The translations under genes were made by a program, and so were the position numbers. A model generated the notes under the pieces. That model worked only from the letters and a program-made list of their open reading frames with translations. It was not told the origin of the DNA and made no database searches. Below, in pieces: positions 10,900 to 23,412 of a stretch of 64,000 nucleotides of DNA. The DNA is from Galerina marginata. Lineage: Eukaryota; Basidiomycota; Agaricomycetes; Agaricales; Galerinaceae. Every line of letters begins with the position of its first letter. Within the stretch, counting starts at the first letter, position 1. The stretch covers positions 248,001 to 312,000 of the forward strand of contig JAECYW010000036.1 in NCBI GenBank assembly GCA_023014335.1. The letters run 5' to 3'.

Positions 10900-12633
10900 T
10901 CAACCTGGATAGGTGGTTTGAGGATGATGGAGGTTGGGTTGCGATAACATTCGGATATATTCCTCTCCTTCGTCGCGGGTACTGAGTAGCCTGCTATTGT
11001 TTTCCTGCCTTAATTGACGGGGTAAGAAGGCCAACCCACCCAAGTAAGCCCCCAGTAAAAGCTCAAAACCGTATATCAGAACAGAAGCTAAGTGTCGCAA
11101 ATTAAGGGGCTGAGCTCACCACGCTTCCTATCCAAAAAAAGATTGTAAGGCCACCGGATAAGGGTCCACGTCCAGTTGTGTTTGGCCATTCGCGGTAAAA
11201 TCCATTGTATATCTGATACATTGCTGATCCTATCGTAATTAGTCCAACCAGGCCGTGCAAATAATTCTGGATGGGTCGTCGTGTTCGCTTTTTGTCTTTC
11301 ACGAAGTGAATAAATGCGCCTAGACCACATTGCGCTAAGTATAGGAAGAAGATAGCGAATCCGTATTTCTGGAACCGAATTTTGTTCGCCTACTAGCTTG
11401 AAGGGATCGGAAAAGAAAGACTCACCCGGTGTTTATCACCGAAATGCAGAGCCCCAGCGGTTCCAACTGCAGTTACTCCTAAGGCGACACCGATTACAAT
11501 CAAAGGCCCAGCTATTTGTGACTCACAGTAAGCGTATTGAAATCAAACGAGAAGTAATAAGCCTACCTAAAGCAAACTGAATTATCCAGTGTCCTTGGAA
11601 CCAAATCGGGTTGAAAGCGCGAAGGTATCGCGCGAGTAGTACACCGGCTGGAAGGAATAGGAGGAAACCAATGACACAAAGAATTGCGTGGGCGACGATA
11701 AGGCGCTGGTATGGATAGAGAGGTAAAGGCGGGAACAGAGGTAAAGTACCGCTCTTGCTTGGTGGCGAGGCGAAATCGACAGGCCGTGCTAAGTCGAGTT
11801 GCCATTCTCCCATGTCATCATGTTCATTGAAGTGTACATCGGTGGCGGAGGAATGGGGATTAGTGGAACCATAAGCCCAGATAATGAATGGCCTTATATT
11901 TGTTCCGTTGGTCTAAAAGAAATGATATAGTCGGCGAAAAGGTAGAGAAATGGCGTTAAGCTTACGGGTATTGTAAATGCGAGTTGAGACGTCGAACCGG
12001 ATGACTGAGAGTATAATTTGAGCCACTAGACAGCCCTAAATGGACGATGGCACTTACCACAGTATAAGACTGCGATATGACTGCTTTCCGTGGTGGATTT
12101 GTATCCACACTCGGCGTCGAATGGCCCGATGATAACCGCTGTGAAAGGGTGACACTGCCATCGGTATTGGGCCACATTACGATCATTGGCGAGTTCCCCA
12201 TTGCACGACCGAACCCACTAGGTATAGTGTGAGAGAAGATATTTCGTTGAACGGAAAAATGCTCACACTGCCATCCAACCAACTCCACCGCTCGTACTGG
12301 TCATCACGTCTGTATCGCGAACTTACAATGAGTTTCTTGGACGAAGTCGGGAAACTCACAGTCTACAAAAGATCCGTTCACTATTGCGGTGACGCACATA
12401 GACTTAAAGCCCCGTCAGATACACTGAATATACAGTACCAGTAGATAATAATTCGTACCCTTGAGCAGAGCCTGTCGCCATGTAGACCGTCGCTTTGCCT
12501 CGAGGATAGACTCTCCGCGACCTGAAAAGTAAGAGAAGGCTTTAAGATCAGGAAATGGAATAGGTCCAGAGAAACCCACCTCTCCCGAGACCAAAACCGA
12601 TAGCCACAACGACTTTAAAGAGGATACTCGCAT
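10900..12633 (-). CDS. Secreted/membrane DOMON-cytochrome b561 protein (CBD9/FRRS1-like)
   Basis: Exons read on the minus strand: 12633-12580, 12521-12459, 12402-12360, 12309-12267, 12217-12058, 12004-11966, 11912-11567, 11511-11426, 11368-11120, last exon to 10900. The first nine sum to 361 codons with matching phases. The start MRVSSLKSLWLSVLVSG is a signal peptide. The DOMON domain follows (CVTAIVNGSFVDYV, then GGVGWMAVGFG and NSPMIVMWPN), with a Met that could ligate heme b. The b561 core has several membrane helices: LIVAHAILCVIGFLLFLPAG with a heme His, FQGHWIIQF, GALHFGDKHR, then a YLHGLVGLITIG helix and VLIYGFELLLGAYLGGLAFL. Known members pass electrons across membranes, e.g. to iron or extracellular oxidoreductases. 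The last junction is irregular: the only visible intron is 32 nt (11119-11088) and shifts the frame by one, so the final 60 codons may be out of frame, mis-spliced or affected by a one-base error. Family call is confident; integrity of the 3' end is not. Confidence 0.8.
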
Positions 12634-12663
12634 AGTCAAGGTCGACCGCAAGGGACCTTTCAC

Positions 12664-14197
12664 AGCACACGTTCATTCTCTGGCTGGACTATTTATACAT
12701 ATCGGTATCACCACAGGTCCACAGCGCTCAGCTTGTGTCTAAAAATAGTGGCCAATGTATGATTCCGAATTACTTCGACTTTTTGCCACGGCTATCAATT
12801 CAACATCCCCCACGATTACTAAACTGAGGCGATCTTATCTAACCGCGATGCAGCGTCCAATCTTCATTACTGAACACGTTTCTCCCACTATCTTCTTTGT
12901 CGTCTCCGCTGCAACCCAATCCTGTTTTCTAGATCTATCTTTTCCAATTTCGTTCTGAATCTATTTCGTGATCCTCAATCCTAATCCCTTACAAATGCGT
13001 CGGATGGCGCTAGTCCCACCCTCTTAACTTCTTGTCTATCTGCTCACCGTCAGCCTTCATGTTATGTCTCCACTTCATCTCCAGATTCTCCACCTTATTT
13101 CTCCGCTGTTGTCCCAAAGATAGAGGTTGTACAAAGACTGCTCCTGACGCGTCAAGATTGTATATCCCGCCACTGACTCGGAAGAAACGCCACGACATTC
13201 GTGGCGAAGCTGGTAGAAGCGATAATATATGATCTAGCTGTACGGGCCGTACTGCTCAGCAGTCTCTGCGTGCACATCGAATACCTGGGAAACCCTATAT
13301 GCCGAGGTGTCTCTAGTGCGGCCAGGTACTTACTGTGCGTGCTGCGCGACATGAACCTAGGTGAGCTGGACCCCCCAATTCTTTGAGATTCCTAGTTTCG
13401 TTGAGTAAATGACGATATCAAAGGATTCTTGATTGGCTTGACTCCTCTACGTGCTGCATACAAACCTATAGGACGAGGGATATTTACACGTAGCCTTGAC
13501 GCTTTGGGAAAGCTTTTATCCGCTCCTTGTCTTGACTGCAGTCGTTTTAATTTTTGTCCTCCCCTGCATCAAGCTGTTTCCTATATAGCTTTGTTATAAT
13601 ACTGACGTCAAGTTGTCGACTTAGATATCGAAGCAATACAAACTTGTTTAACTGACGACATGAGGGAAAAGAATGGAAAGATGGGAATAAAAAAGAGAAA
13701 TTGGGAAAAATAGAATGCATGATCCACTACTAGTAACGTCGGGGCGAGGGCTATCATTCGCAGGAGTATAAATATCATGCCTCCTTGAGAACAAGGCTTT
13801 CTGTAAGGCGGCTGCCGGCTTCATGTAGACCGGGTCAGTTTGCCTATCGCAGGCTAGATGTAGACTAGACATAGATATCACATTAGTCCGAAACATATCC
13901 CAAAGGACAACTTCACAGTCAGTGGGGGCATGACTACTTTTGATTGACTACTGACGTCGTGATAAAATCAACTACATATGCTTGGGAAATATGACAAGTC
14001 AGGAAGCTGTAGCCTGAAGTAGAGCTGTCGCATCTATTTCAAAACGAACTTAGCTGACGTCTGTGGAAAGACAATCGTGTTCGCATCCGTTCGCATCTCG
14101 TGATATGTAAAATATCTCCGCAGCCATCATCAAATAATACCCGTCTCTTTTCCCTCTCATATCAACTTCCCCACTATACAGAGCACACGTACGAGTC
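12664..14197. other. Intergenic region between divergent genes
   Basis: A shared upstream region for the minus-strand b561 gene and the plus-strand F-box gene. Short frames in both strands show no domain. A perfect 13-bp palindrome GTACGGGCCGTAC is near 13237. Nothing else is supported. Confidence 0.45.
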
Positions 14198-15591
14198 ATG
14201 GCCTCATCCATAGACAAGCCGCTCACTTCAATTTCTCCTCACCGGCGTCAACATTTCCCACAAGAACTAATCGATCTGCTCATTGAATACATTCACCAAG
14301 GGATAGGAAGACATGAAGCACGGAAAGCACTTGAAGCTTGCACACTCGTTTCCCATTCATTCAGCGCAAAATCCCGCCAATACCTCCTATCAACAATCGT
14401 CATATCCGACCGCGTCCCCTCCCTGGAAGGACGGCGGCCGTATTGGGAATCAGCCCTTCGCCAGAGACTAGAGAACTTATCCGTTCTTATAGAAAGCAAG
14501 TCCGACTTCTGCGCCTTGATTCGCAAAGTTCATATTCAAGTGGAATCGCAAACTCTGTTCGATAGTTCGTCTGGACTAGGTTCGGTGCTTGGCGCACTAG
14601 CATCTCACGCCAAAAATCTAGAGACTTTTTGGATCACAGGAGACAATTTTTTCCCCGTTTCATGGCCGCACGGTGGACAATCAATAGCCCGTCCATTAAA
14701 TAATCTGCTGGGTTCATTGAAACTTCGGTATCTGCGAATCTCGAGCATGTCAGACCTTTCGACGGATATTTTTATGCAATGTCCATCCGCGCGATCTTTT
14801 CAACTCGTTTCTACCACTTTCAGCCATGCCGAAAACCCGAGTCGCCAAAGTATATCGCATCCCTCATCACTCAGGGAACTTGACTTACGACTGTGTATAA
14901 ACAACTTCCGGGAAAATCTCTCCCGACTTAATGTCAATTTATCCAATCTTCAGCGACTTCGAATGCAGATCGAAGAACATTACGATGTTGCGAGTGCTCG
15001 GGACTTGATTGAAAAAGCAGAACCTTCTCTTAGGTCTCTAGAATTGTGGGTATTTGAAGTTTTCGTCTTCGTTTTGGCCGTAATTTGATAATGTTCATAT
15101 CTAGGCTACTTCTTGTTCCAAATCACGCTGTTGTCCTTGTACAACCTAGCTCGCTAGCCGAGTCTATCAATATAAGCAAGCTCCCAAAGCTCGTCGACCT
15201 TCGACTGAATGTCCACACCTGGATGGCCAGGGCTATGCCGTCTATGGAAGAGATTTTCGTGCTCCTCACCCATACCACATGCCCATCACAACTTCGATCA
15301 ATTAAGATTGACCTCAGTGCTAGTGTTTGGCCGCCTCAGGTGCTCCATTTCTTTGAAAATGGAGACTCTGCATGGACTGTCTTGGACCCCGACAATCTAC
15401 GCGAGAAACACCCGTCCCTCCAAAGCGTCTCTGTCAATTTATACCTCACAGTCAATCTCCCCCCTCGGCACCCGGGGGTGATAAAAGAAGACATAGCAAG
15501 ATCGCTTCGGAGCACATTACTATCTCTCATTTTACCCCCTCCATGCGTCACCATTGCATCCGCTCTCAATGTGGACGTTGTTGTACGTTGA
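14198..15591 (+). CDS. F-box/LRR-like protein of the agaric type
   Basis: Exon 1 starts at ATG 14198 and is open to about 15045; exon 2 runs to TGA 15589-15591. The junction is best read with donor GTGGGT at 15046 and acceptor CTAG at 15104 (or 15149), which keeps the frame into LAESINISKLPKLVDLRLN. The N-terminus FPQELIDLLIEYIH followed by ALEACTLVSHSF matches the F-box-like pattern common in agarics (a Skp1-binding helix pair with a conserved L-V-S-x-x-F). After it come leucine-rich repeat-like segments such as LGSLKLRYLRISSMSDL and SSLRELDLRLCINNF. Such proteins are thought to be substrate receptors of SCF ubiquitin ligases; the substrate here is unknown. The size (about 440 aa) is normal for the family. 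No lesion is visible, unlike the second F-box gene at 59.8-61.2 kb, which is a different subfamily. Confidence 0.65.
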
Positions 15592-17284
15592 AAAGGAGCT
15601 ACCTTTTGGACTGGATAGTTTAGTCTCATTTGTCATTTGTAAGCACTCCTGAGTTCTTTCGAGAGCTCTGGGCTGTGCAAAACCCGGTTCAGGCTTCAGC
15701 ATAGAACAATATCTCGATTTGTTGTCAGAATGAATCTGAAGAAGTTCAGAAATGACGCGTTCAATCAGGCATGAGAGACAAAAGCACAACATTATATCGT
15801 AGATTACCTGTCTAAAATGAGAGGAAGCTAAATTGAACGCCAATGGAATTACTCAATGAAGCATAACGATATTTGTCTGTTAAATTGAAGGAAGGTGATG
15901 CGGTAGTATGAATTTAGGGCCAAGGTCCGAATATTTCAACGCATGCGATGGTTCAAATGTTCAAGGGCGAGTGCTTGATTGAAGCTAATGATTCGATTAA
16001 AGGAAATACACTGGTAGGGCGAAGAGCGACGAAAAGGTAAATCATGTGAGAATATAACGAGCCCAAGAGGCGAAGAAAAAGATCAAATAGAAACATCATC
16101 GTTTGGTTAAAACGAACGTACTAGGATAGACTACTCTCAGCGTTTGCCAATGCCCGTATTCAAGGGCGTCACAGTCTTTCTCCTAACTTCAAGTCTCAAA
16201 CCCCGGGATCAGCTCAGGACATTTGTAACGACATAAGGACCAGCTAGACAGAGGCGAGCCATTGTTAGGGGGCTTACAAAGTGTAGGGCGTTGTGGCGGG
16301 TTTGAACAGGCGGCGGACATATTGTCAATATATCAGCACACGGCGGAGAGGGCGATGACGACGAAGCGAAATTGCAATCTTCGAGCTGTCAGGAATCGCA
16401 GGCTAACCCACCCCAAAAACTTTAAGTTAAGTACGTGTTAACGTCAGAACTGGAATAGCCGCCAGGCAGGCACAGAAAACTCACCACGGACCCAACAGCA
16501 TCGGCATCTTCTACCTAGTCACCGGTCACCATTTACCCAACTTGGCCCCACTGGTTGCCAAACCTGAATGTCGACGTTACGGATGGGCTTCTTTTACTGA
16601 CGGGGACAAAAGCAGAGCAAATTCGAAATAGTCATTCGACCAGCTGCCACATCGAGTTTCAACGGGCGCATCTCCTTTGAACGGGCTTTTGAAGTGACAC
16701 CCTAATAGTGTCTTAGTACGGAAAGGTAATGTCAGAGTACGCTGACGTGAGCTAAGAAGGATTAAAAAATCAGCGAAGGGTACCCGTGCGCTGGAATAAG
16801 TAAAAACAAAGGCCTAACCCAACGACTCAGGAGTAATGATTCTGGATCCTAATACCACGTTAGATAGGTACGATGTTGGGAGATGTCTCCCTACTCACAC
16901 GTACTTATCAAAGACGGAGTTGAGGAAATGTTGGCAAGACAGAGTCAGAATTGAAATCGAAACGACCACGAGTCTTGCCAAAAGAGAGTCGTCGGGAGAG
17001 GCGAAGGAAAGAGAAACAGCTGAGCGGCAACGCGAGATCTGAATCGGTGGGAAGGCAAAAAGGTCCCGACTTTATAGCCCATTTCATGGACCCTATAGCT
17101 ATTGATAATAAGTTTGAGTATTTATCAGGTTGGAGGATGAGAGCCCGACTTACGTTTAAGTCGTTGAGGAACTCGGGTTGATGCCGTTGATCCAGGTACT
17201 GCTCATCCAGAAAACGTTAGCACGAGAATAAAGGAAGTATCTAGACGTACCGACGTGGTTACCGGTCACCCGACTGCGGTGCGC
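15592..17284. other. Gene-poor stretch
   Basis: Only short frames without motifs. 16480-16580 (ACCGGTCACC ... GTCGACGTTACGG) loosely resembles parts of the tandem duplication at 17.3-18.3 kb and could be a third, more degraded copy; this is a by-eye judgement. Confidence 0.4.
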
Positions 17285-18315
17285 TAGCTCATATCATTTT
17301 GTGTCAACGACATTCTGGAATCTATAACAACATTGAGGGTCAATGTTTGGTCTAAACGAAGACATATGAAACGAACGTACGCGAGCCTAAGACAGGAAAT
17401 ACAGCAGGATCAACGTTGACGATGGCGTTGGTCCACTCGACCCTCTTATGGCTATTGTGTTCGGCAATCCTAAACCTGATGGATTCGCTTCTGCCAGCGA
17501 GGACACCAAAAAAAGTCGATGAGAAACACGGCACCTCCACCTATGGATTCTACATAAGTTAGCGACTGCGAAGGTAAAGTGAAATGAAAACGAACAATAA
17601 ACTTTATCACCGAAAATCCTGACGATATCTTCCAGAGGTACTTAGAAAGGGCGGGGCCACTGCGGATTCCTCGCAGCAGCCAACTTGCAGCCCCAATACC
17701 CTTGACCACCACCAACGTCGACGTCCTCCGAGTGACAGATGAGGATTGATATTGAAGTCGAACTTGCTCAGTTTAGTCGCAGATCCAACTCCAGTAAGGG
17801 TTCGCTAGCTCACATCGCATCGTCATCGTTTCTTGTCGTAGCCATCATGGAATTTATAACTTCGAGGGCCAATGATTCATCCGAATCAAGTAAAAGAAAA
17901 TACAAGAAGTGGACATACAAGAGCCTAGCCCAGGCCAGAGAAAGACGACGCTGGGGGGCAGTCGACCTTATGCTACAGTTCCTATCGTTGTCTGTATCGT
18001 GCCCTCCTTGAATACCTGGCGCTATCGCTTCCGCTAGCGACGAGGCTGAGAAACACGGTAGCTTCTCGCAGTACTTCTACACGTCAATAGTCAGTCCAAT
18101 AGCAAAGATAAAAGTGGAATAAAAACGAACCAATAACCTCACAACCAAAAAAAACCGTGATGACGTTTCGTAGAGAGGCAGTCAGGACGGGTAATCTTGG
18201 GCCGAGTCCGAATTCCTCGCCACTGCCAACCTGCGCCTCCAATGCTCATCACCCCGACGTTGACGAGCTTCAAATGACGAATTCGGATGTGAACGGATGA
18301 TGCCGAAGTCGAGGC
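17285..18315 (-). repeat. Diverged tandem duplication of about 520-570 bp
   Basis: Two related segments follow each other, about 17285-17740 and 17803-18315. Shared landmarks in the same order are GCTAGCTCA, TGGAATYTATAAC..TGAGGGYCAATG, GAGCCTA, GAGAAACACGG, AAAACGAAC..AATAA, and GGGCC..GATTCCTCGC..GCCAAC. On the minus strand both copies encode related short peptides (RGIRSGP versus RGIRTRP) flanked by splice-like sites, so a multi-exon gene may have been duplicated and then decayed. No family is recognised. Divergence is high, so the duplication is old. Confidence 0.55.
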
Positions 18316-18319
18316 TGCA

Positions 18320-21300
18320 GAAGAACACTTGAAGTAGGATGCCGGACGAGCATGCGAGGCGTCGAGGGCTGACGTTGATGTGTGCGTGAAAATGGGACAG
18401 CAGATGGCAGATGGAGAAAGGCAGGTGCGAGTTGAATAGTACTTGTACGGCGGCATTTGGACCTGGAAGGAGGAAGGAATTAGGACTGATGAACATTCGT
18501 GATGGGTATGTGGGCCTACCTTCAACGTTTGGTGCTCGGTACGCAGGCAAGTCAGGTTGACAAAGAGCTAACTAAGAGCTAACTGTGTAAATGAACGCAT
18601 GGATAACCAGAAATACAAGACATACCTCCACCAGACAATGCTGGATGCTAACAAAGGAACTTCCGTCATGAATGGAGGAACATGTCGATGTCGTGGAATG
18701 GTACGCACCTTCACCTCTTCAAGCCAAAATCACACCTTTCCTTCGTTAAAAAAAAGCCCCCAGCAGCGGCGTGGGCTAAATGTGGTGGAAAGCCCGCTGA
18801 TGGGTGAATGAATCACAGAACATTTCGGAAAAATACCCATACCGAGCTTCGTTCCGACCTCTCGGGCTATCCAGACGCGTCTTGTAGGAGGTGAGAGCTG
18901 TAACGGTGCCAATCAGTAAGACGTAATGCGAGAAAAACGGGGGAAATCGCGCACATTGGAGGAAAAAGATCGCTCCTCTATCGAGTAGAACTCCATAAAG
19001 TTCCGTAAATCCAGAACGACACATATCCAGCCCAAGAATCAAGAGACTGCCGTCAACTACCACCCAAGGAACTTGAATTTAAGAACGAAAAAGTCAGGAA
19101 GAAAAGCGGTACCTTTGCTTACACAGTAGCACTCCCTTGGCAGAAGAAACACGACCTACATCACGAAAGCACGAGAGCGTGAACCCAGTAGATACTGGCC
19201 TGCAGCACGGACGGTTGAATTTTGAAAGATTGACGGACGGTGATGAAGGAGAAGGTTCACCGTACGCGTTGACTCAGTTGACTGTACAGTTTAGCCCCAC
19301 GATAGCAATGCCGATGACCGAGCCCATTTGGTCTCACCGAATTCACACGATAATTGCCAAATCGCAATCTTATCTCAAAAAGTAACTACGACACCCCTTG
19401 CTTCATTCCTCTCATGGGCGTATATAACTTACCGAGAGCGCAGCCCACTGATTGTTTCTCAACGATCTATCTCACCCCTGCGATGCCACTCGGTGTCCAT
19501 TCCGTGAAGATCGTCTCTGGCCGAAGCATAGCGCATCAGTTGGACTCGCTCTCCAGACTCGACCTGCTTATGCGATCCCACCTGGCCCTACCCACCTCCT
19601 TCGTACTTCCTTCCGGCGACCCATTTTTTGTCCTTTTTCCCTAATTGAACGCCCTTCCTGACTTCCGTCTCGTTCTCATAGGTCTCTGGTCGCTTTTTGC
19701 TCAATTAATCCCACCTTCAACCTTCAACCTTCGTACATCTTGCCTCATCGGGGGAAACCTCTGTGTCCCATCGCATTGCGGTCTCCTCTGAGCTCTCTAG
19801 TCTTGGCTCTCTGTGTGAAACCGCCCCTCTTCGCTGTCTTGGGTCCCGTTCCTGCCTTTGACCTGTCTCCTATCTACGTCCCTTACGAAGTGCCGAGTAA
19901 ATTCCCCTCCCGCGCTGGAGAGAACGTCGAATCACTTAGTCGGACGGCACTACTTCGCCAATATTTCCTGGTGCTTCTTCGCGTGGTTTTCAAGGTCGGA
20001 TATACGCTGAACCAACAGCAATTGACGACCCCACTACCCATCGCAAAGCGTGGACTACCCACCTAGTGCACAATCCTGATCTGAAACGAGCATAAAGGAA
20101 TCTCGCTAATCGGTCTTTCACTTGCGATTTATATGATCATTTGTTCGCGCTAGGAGTCAGAGCAAGTTCAATGTAGACGTAGTCTTCCAACCGATATCTA
20201 CGAGTTCCAACCCTTAAATTGAGACTCATTTATCTTAACCTCCATTCGCGAAATAGGTGTCATCTTCGTCTATAAATTTTCGCCTTCCGCCATGTCGCTA
20301 AAACCGCCAAGGATCGCTTTTGCCCTACATTCACTAACTATCTGCCCAGCTTATCGTTTTGTGAAACTTTCCATTCACTCAGGCTCGATATATTCCAATC
20401 CACCGCAGAACTCCCTCTTCTCCACTTCCCTATTTTTCTTCTTACTACCCTGCAGCAAACATTAAGAAGTTCAATATTTGAGCACTCGGTTCGCATCAGC
20501 ACAGAGGAGGATATAAATTTACTGTCCCTGAAAAGGGAAATTGCGATAACAGTGGATAATCGGTTCCATCGTGTACCTACCTGTAGACAGTCAATCTTCA
20601 AAACGATTTTCATTCCACAGAACCCTGTCGCCACAAGGATGCTACTTAATCCAGGATTTCGTCAATCGACAGCAGTCAAAGGACAATTAAATTTTCTCTG
20701 TAATTACGTGGTAAAAGAACAAGAGTGACTGCAGCCGTTGGTTACATACTTTCAATTGGTTAATTCAGAAGTGGAAACTGTCGGCAAACTGTCGGTTACT
20801 CCAATGTTGAATAGGCTGATCGTGGTGGCTGAAAATAAATTGCGGCTATATGCGTAAATTGACTAGAAAATGCTTGGTTTCACCCTTTTTTTATGGAGTC
20901 GAGGCTGAATTTAACCGAACCACTCTCGTCATAGAGCTTTAAATTTCGAAAATAGCGGAAGTCTGAGCGTGAACAGAAAAAGGGTCGTGAAACACGGTCA
21001 TATTTATATCAATGGGAAACATTTTAGTATCTATTCACGCCGCTAAATCCTGCTCAAGTCGCAAATTATAATCTGACATGAATCGTTGCACGTTCGAAAT
21101 TGATATCTACTCGAGTATAGAATTCGGGCAAAAACTGCTGGTCAGTTGTTTACGGGAAGTATCCCGGCTTATCACAAGAGCTTGAAGGAGAAATAACTTG
21201 GGCTAAATTTGAAACACTAAGTATAAACTTTGGATTGCGATTGTTGTGGGTCCTGCCAGTGTGGACAGATACACGCACCTCTCTCTGACTACCAGTACCC

Positions 21301-22117
21301 CGTCGGCAATGTAGCAGTCTAATGCTCCGTGTGATACGTGAATGCGACCGAAATGCGATGGCCAGAATGAGCTTCTTGTTACTTACCTACCTATAAACAT
21401 TGTTCAGAATTTATTTGCCAATGCCACAGAACTTATTTCGAGTGTACTGCAGTTCGATTCTCATGGTACAGGTGCTGGTAGGCTTCAAACCACCTACGGG
21501 TTACCCGTGCTATTGCCTATATGCATCCCTACCACCAAACTCACCGTCCCTACAGCACCCTAGGGCTCAACCCTACCCAACCAACGTGAAGTAACATGTA
21601 TTCGTTGATTTTGGTTCAACTTACTTCATGTCATGCGCTAAGGTTTCAACGCTGCTCTAGTGGTCGCCGAACTCATGCTTTCACACATTGACGCGATTGT
21701 GAATCCACAACAACTTGAACGCTCACGCGTCGACATAAAGCCTTTTTCTTCCCAGTCTAAGGCATACATTTCAAGGTATGTATGTATTTTTTGGCGGAAT
21801 AAACTTTTAAATTGCCTTCAGGTTTGTCATACTCCTGCGCGAGTTAAGGACTCTAAACTTCGCTGCAATCCCAGAAGCGGCAAAATAAGAGAATTTCAAG
21901 GTTTTTGAAACCTGTGACATACTGTAAAAATTTACGCTGCCGCGACAATTCTCGATCCATGCGCACAATAGGTTGTCGAAGCAAGATCATGATCATGAGC
22001 TGCGGCAGTGCCTCCACAATTGCCTGTATTTATTACACCAGAGGTCGCCGGCAACAGCAGTCAACCCGAAATGGACACGTGGAAAAAGCGAGGCTTGATC
22101 CCTTCCTTTGACTTCGG
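18320..22117. other. Gene-poor stretch, no supported gene
   Basis: Nearly 4 kb with only short unrelated frames on both strands. AT content rises from about 20.1 kb on. Several splice-like sites occur, but no exon chain with a recognisable product could be built. Confidence 0.5.
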
Positions 22118-22120
22118 ACA

Positions 22121-22628
22121 CACTGCTGCGCTGGGACTATTTTGACGGGGGGTCAAAATGTTAGGCAGATAGTTTGAGTTTTGACTTGGATTTCGCCCTA
22201 CGCAAAAGGGAGTCAATATTTTCTATTTTGCGAGGGGCAAAATCCAAGCAAAATTTCTCCTTTTGATACTATTTTGCGTCGGTCAGAATTCAGCCTTTTG
22301 CCATTGGGAAAATGTTATATCTTGATTTTTCAAGCGAAATATTGTCTAAAGTGCCATTTTGCCACTTGCAAAACCTGATTTCCGGCAGAAGAGTGATCAA
22401 AATGACTCGTTTTGACTATAAAATCAAAAAACAACGATTTCTCCCTCTCTAAATGACTCGTTCAGAAAGAGTCAAAACCCGATCTAAATTGATAGTTTTC
22501 CTATGATTTTGCCCGACGCAAATTGAATAATCTTGATGAGATTTTGCGAATCTCGAAAGAGCCGGCAAAACTCAAACAACCTCCCTTCACTTTTGACCCC
22601 CCAGCAAAATAATCAGGCCGCCGCAGTG
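22121..22628. mobile_element. CACTG-ended MITE (CACTA/EnSpm-like, non-autonomous)
   Basis: The left end begins CACTGCTGCGCTGGGACTATTTTG with GGGGGGTCAAAA shortly after. The reverse complement of the right end begins CACTGCGGCGGCCTGATTATTTTG and also has GGGGGGTCAAAA. These are imperfect terminal inverted repeats of about 45 bp. The element is 508 bp and flanked by the 3-bp direct repeat ACA (22118-22120 and 22629-22631). CACTA-type DNA transposons have CACTA or CACTG ends, a 3-bp target duplication and many subterminal repeats. Here TTTTGC/GCAAAA motifs recur throughout the interior, as expected. No transposase is encoded, so it would depend on an element elsewhere. Confidence 0.8.
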
Positions 22629-22782
22629 ACAATCCAATGCACCTTTTCTTCCCCTTCAGTCCTTCACTCCCCCTCACCCCTCTCCACTACGTCCGTCCGC
22701 CCGATCTCGCCGAACTTGGCATACGAAACGACGCGACCACAGAGGAGATAGGAAGCACCGCGAATCGAACCTCGATCCCGCG

Positions 22783-23378
22783 ATGAGGCGACTTGCGCTG
22801 CACGCATCTGCATTGAGCGATGCTGAATACGACGTGTATACTGTCTGTTTACGCGATCTCGTCGATGAAGATACTCATTCCGATGGAGGATGGAAAGAAT
22901 GCGACGAGAAGACGGGAGAAGAGCTGGAGGAGGACGCCTACTTTGAGCGGATGCATGTCGGGGTCAGGGAGGTGCGGGCATGGTTGCGAGGACGGTACCC
23001 CGGTGTTGGTGTGGGTATGATAGATGCGGTATGTATATCTGGTTGACATCATCGTTTCTCTTTTGTTATCGCGATGGTTATCTGACTCTGAATCACCATA
23101 GATTCTCAAGCTATTCTCGCCGACCCTCGCGCACAGGGAAGCGCTTTCAGGCTCAGAATTCTTCGCTGCGCTAAGACTTGTCACTCATGCCGAGAACGAT
23201 AACGACGGCGGCGGGGTGGACAGATCTTTGGCTTTCGTGCAAGGTGTGTCATTTTTGCTTGATTTTTCGCCGTACATTGGATGAACGAGACATCTGATTC
23301 CGATTTTTAGCCATTCCATTCTCTTCGAGCCAGGAAGGACCACCTCAGCCACCTCGTGCGTCACCATATCTACCTTAG
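22783..23378 (+). CDS. EH/EF-hand-like N-terminal fragment, 151 aa, probably truncated
   Basis: Exons 22783-23028, 23102-23243 and 23311-23378 join in frame (456 nt) with GTATGT..CATAG and GTGTGT..TTTAG introns. The product has a helical, EH-domain-like core: DAEYDVYTVCLRDLVDED, VREVRAWLRGRYPGVGVG, then DAILKLFSPTL and GSEFFAALRLVTHA, ending with a short Pro-rich tail (GPPQPPRASPYLP) and TAG. Proteins with such a domain are usually several hundred residues long, so this appears to be only the N-terminal part, cut off at about 23380 where unrelated sequence begins. The start is chosen as the first in-frame ATG; the CACTG MITE ends 154 bp upstream. EH-like is inference from pattern; EH domains bind NPF peptides in endocytosis. 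It may be a pseudogene. Confidence 0.45.
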
Positions 23379-23412
23379 GGTGGTGGAGCAATCCGAGCGA
23401 AGCGAGGATTGC

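Noticed and set aside
22765..22790. tRNA B-box-like GAGGTTCGATTCGCGG on the minus strand
   Set aside because: No acceptor stem, D arm or anticodon arm could be paired around it, so it is not a tRNA gene.
23388..23412. Short inverted repeat GCAATCC..GGATTGC with GAGCGAAGCGA loop, and a similar one at 45560-45580 (ATTGC..GCAAT)
   Set aside because: Arms of only 5-7 bp and no matching partner ends or target duplications; may be chance or tiny footprints.
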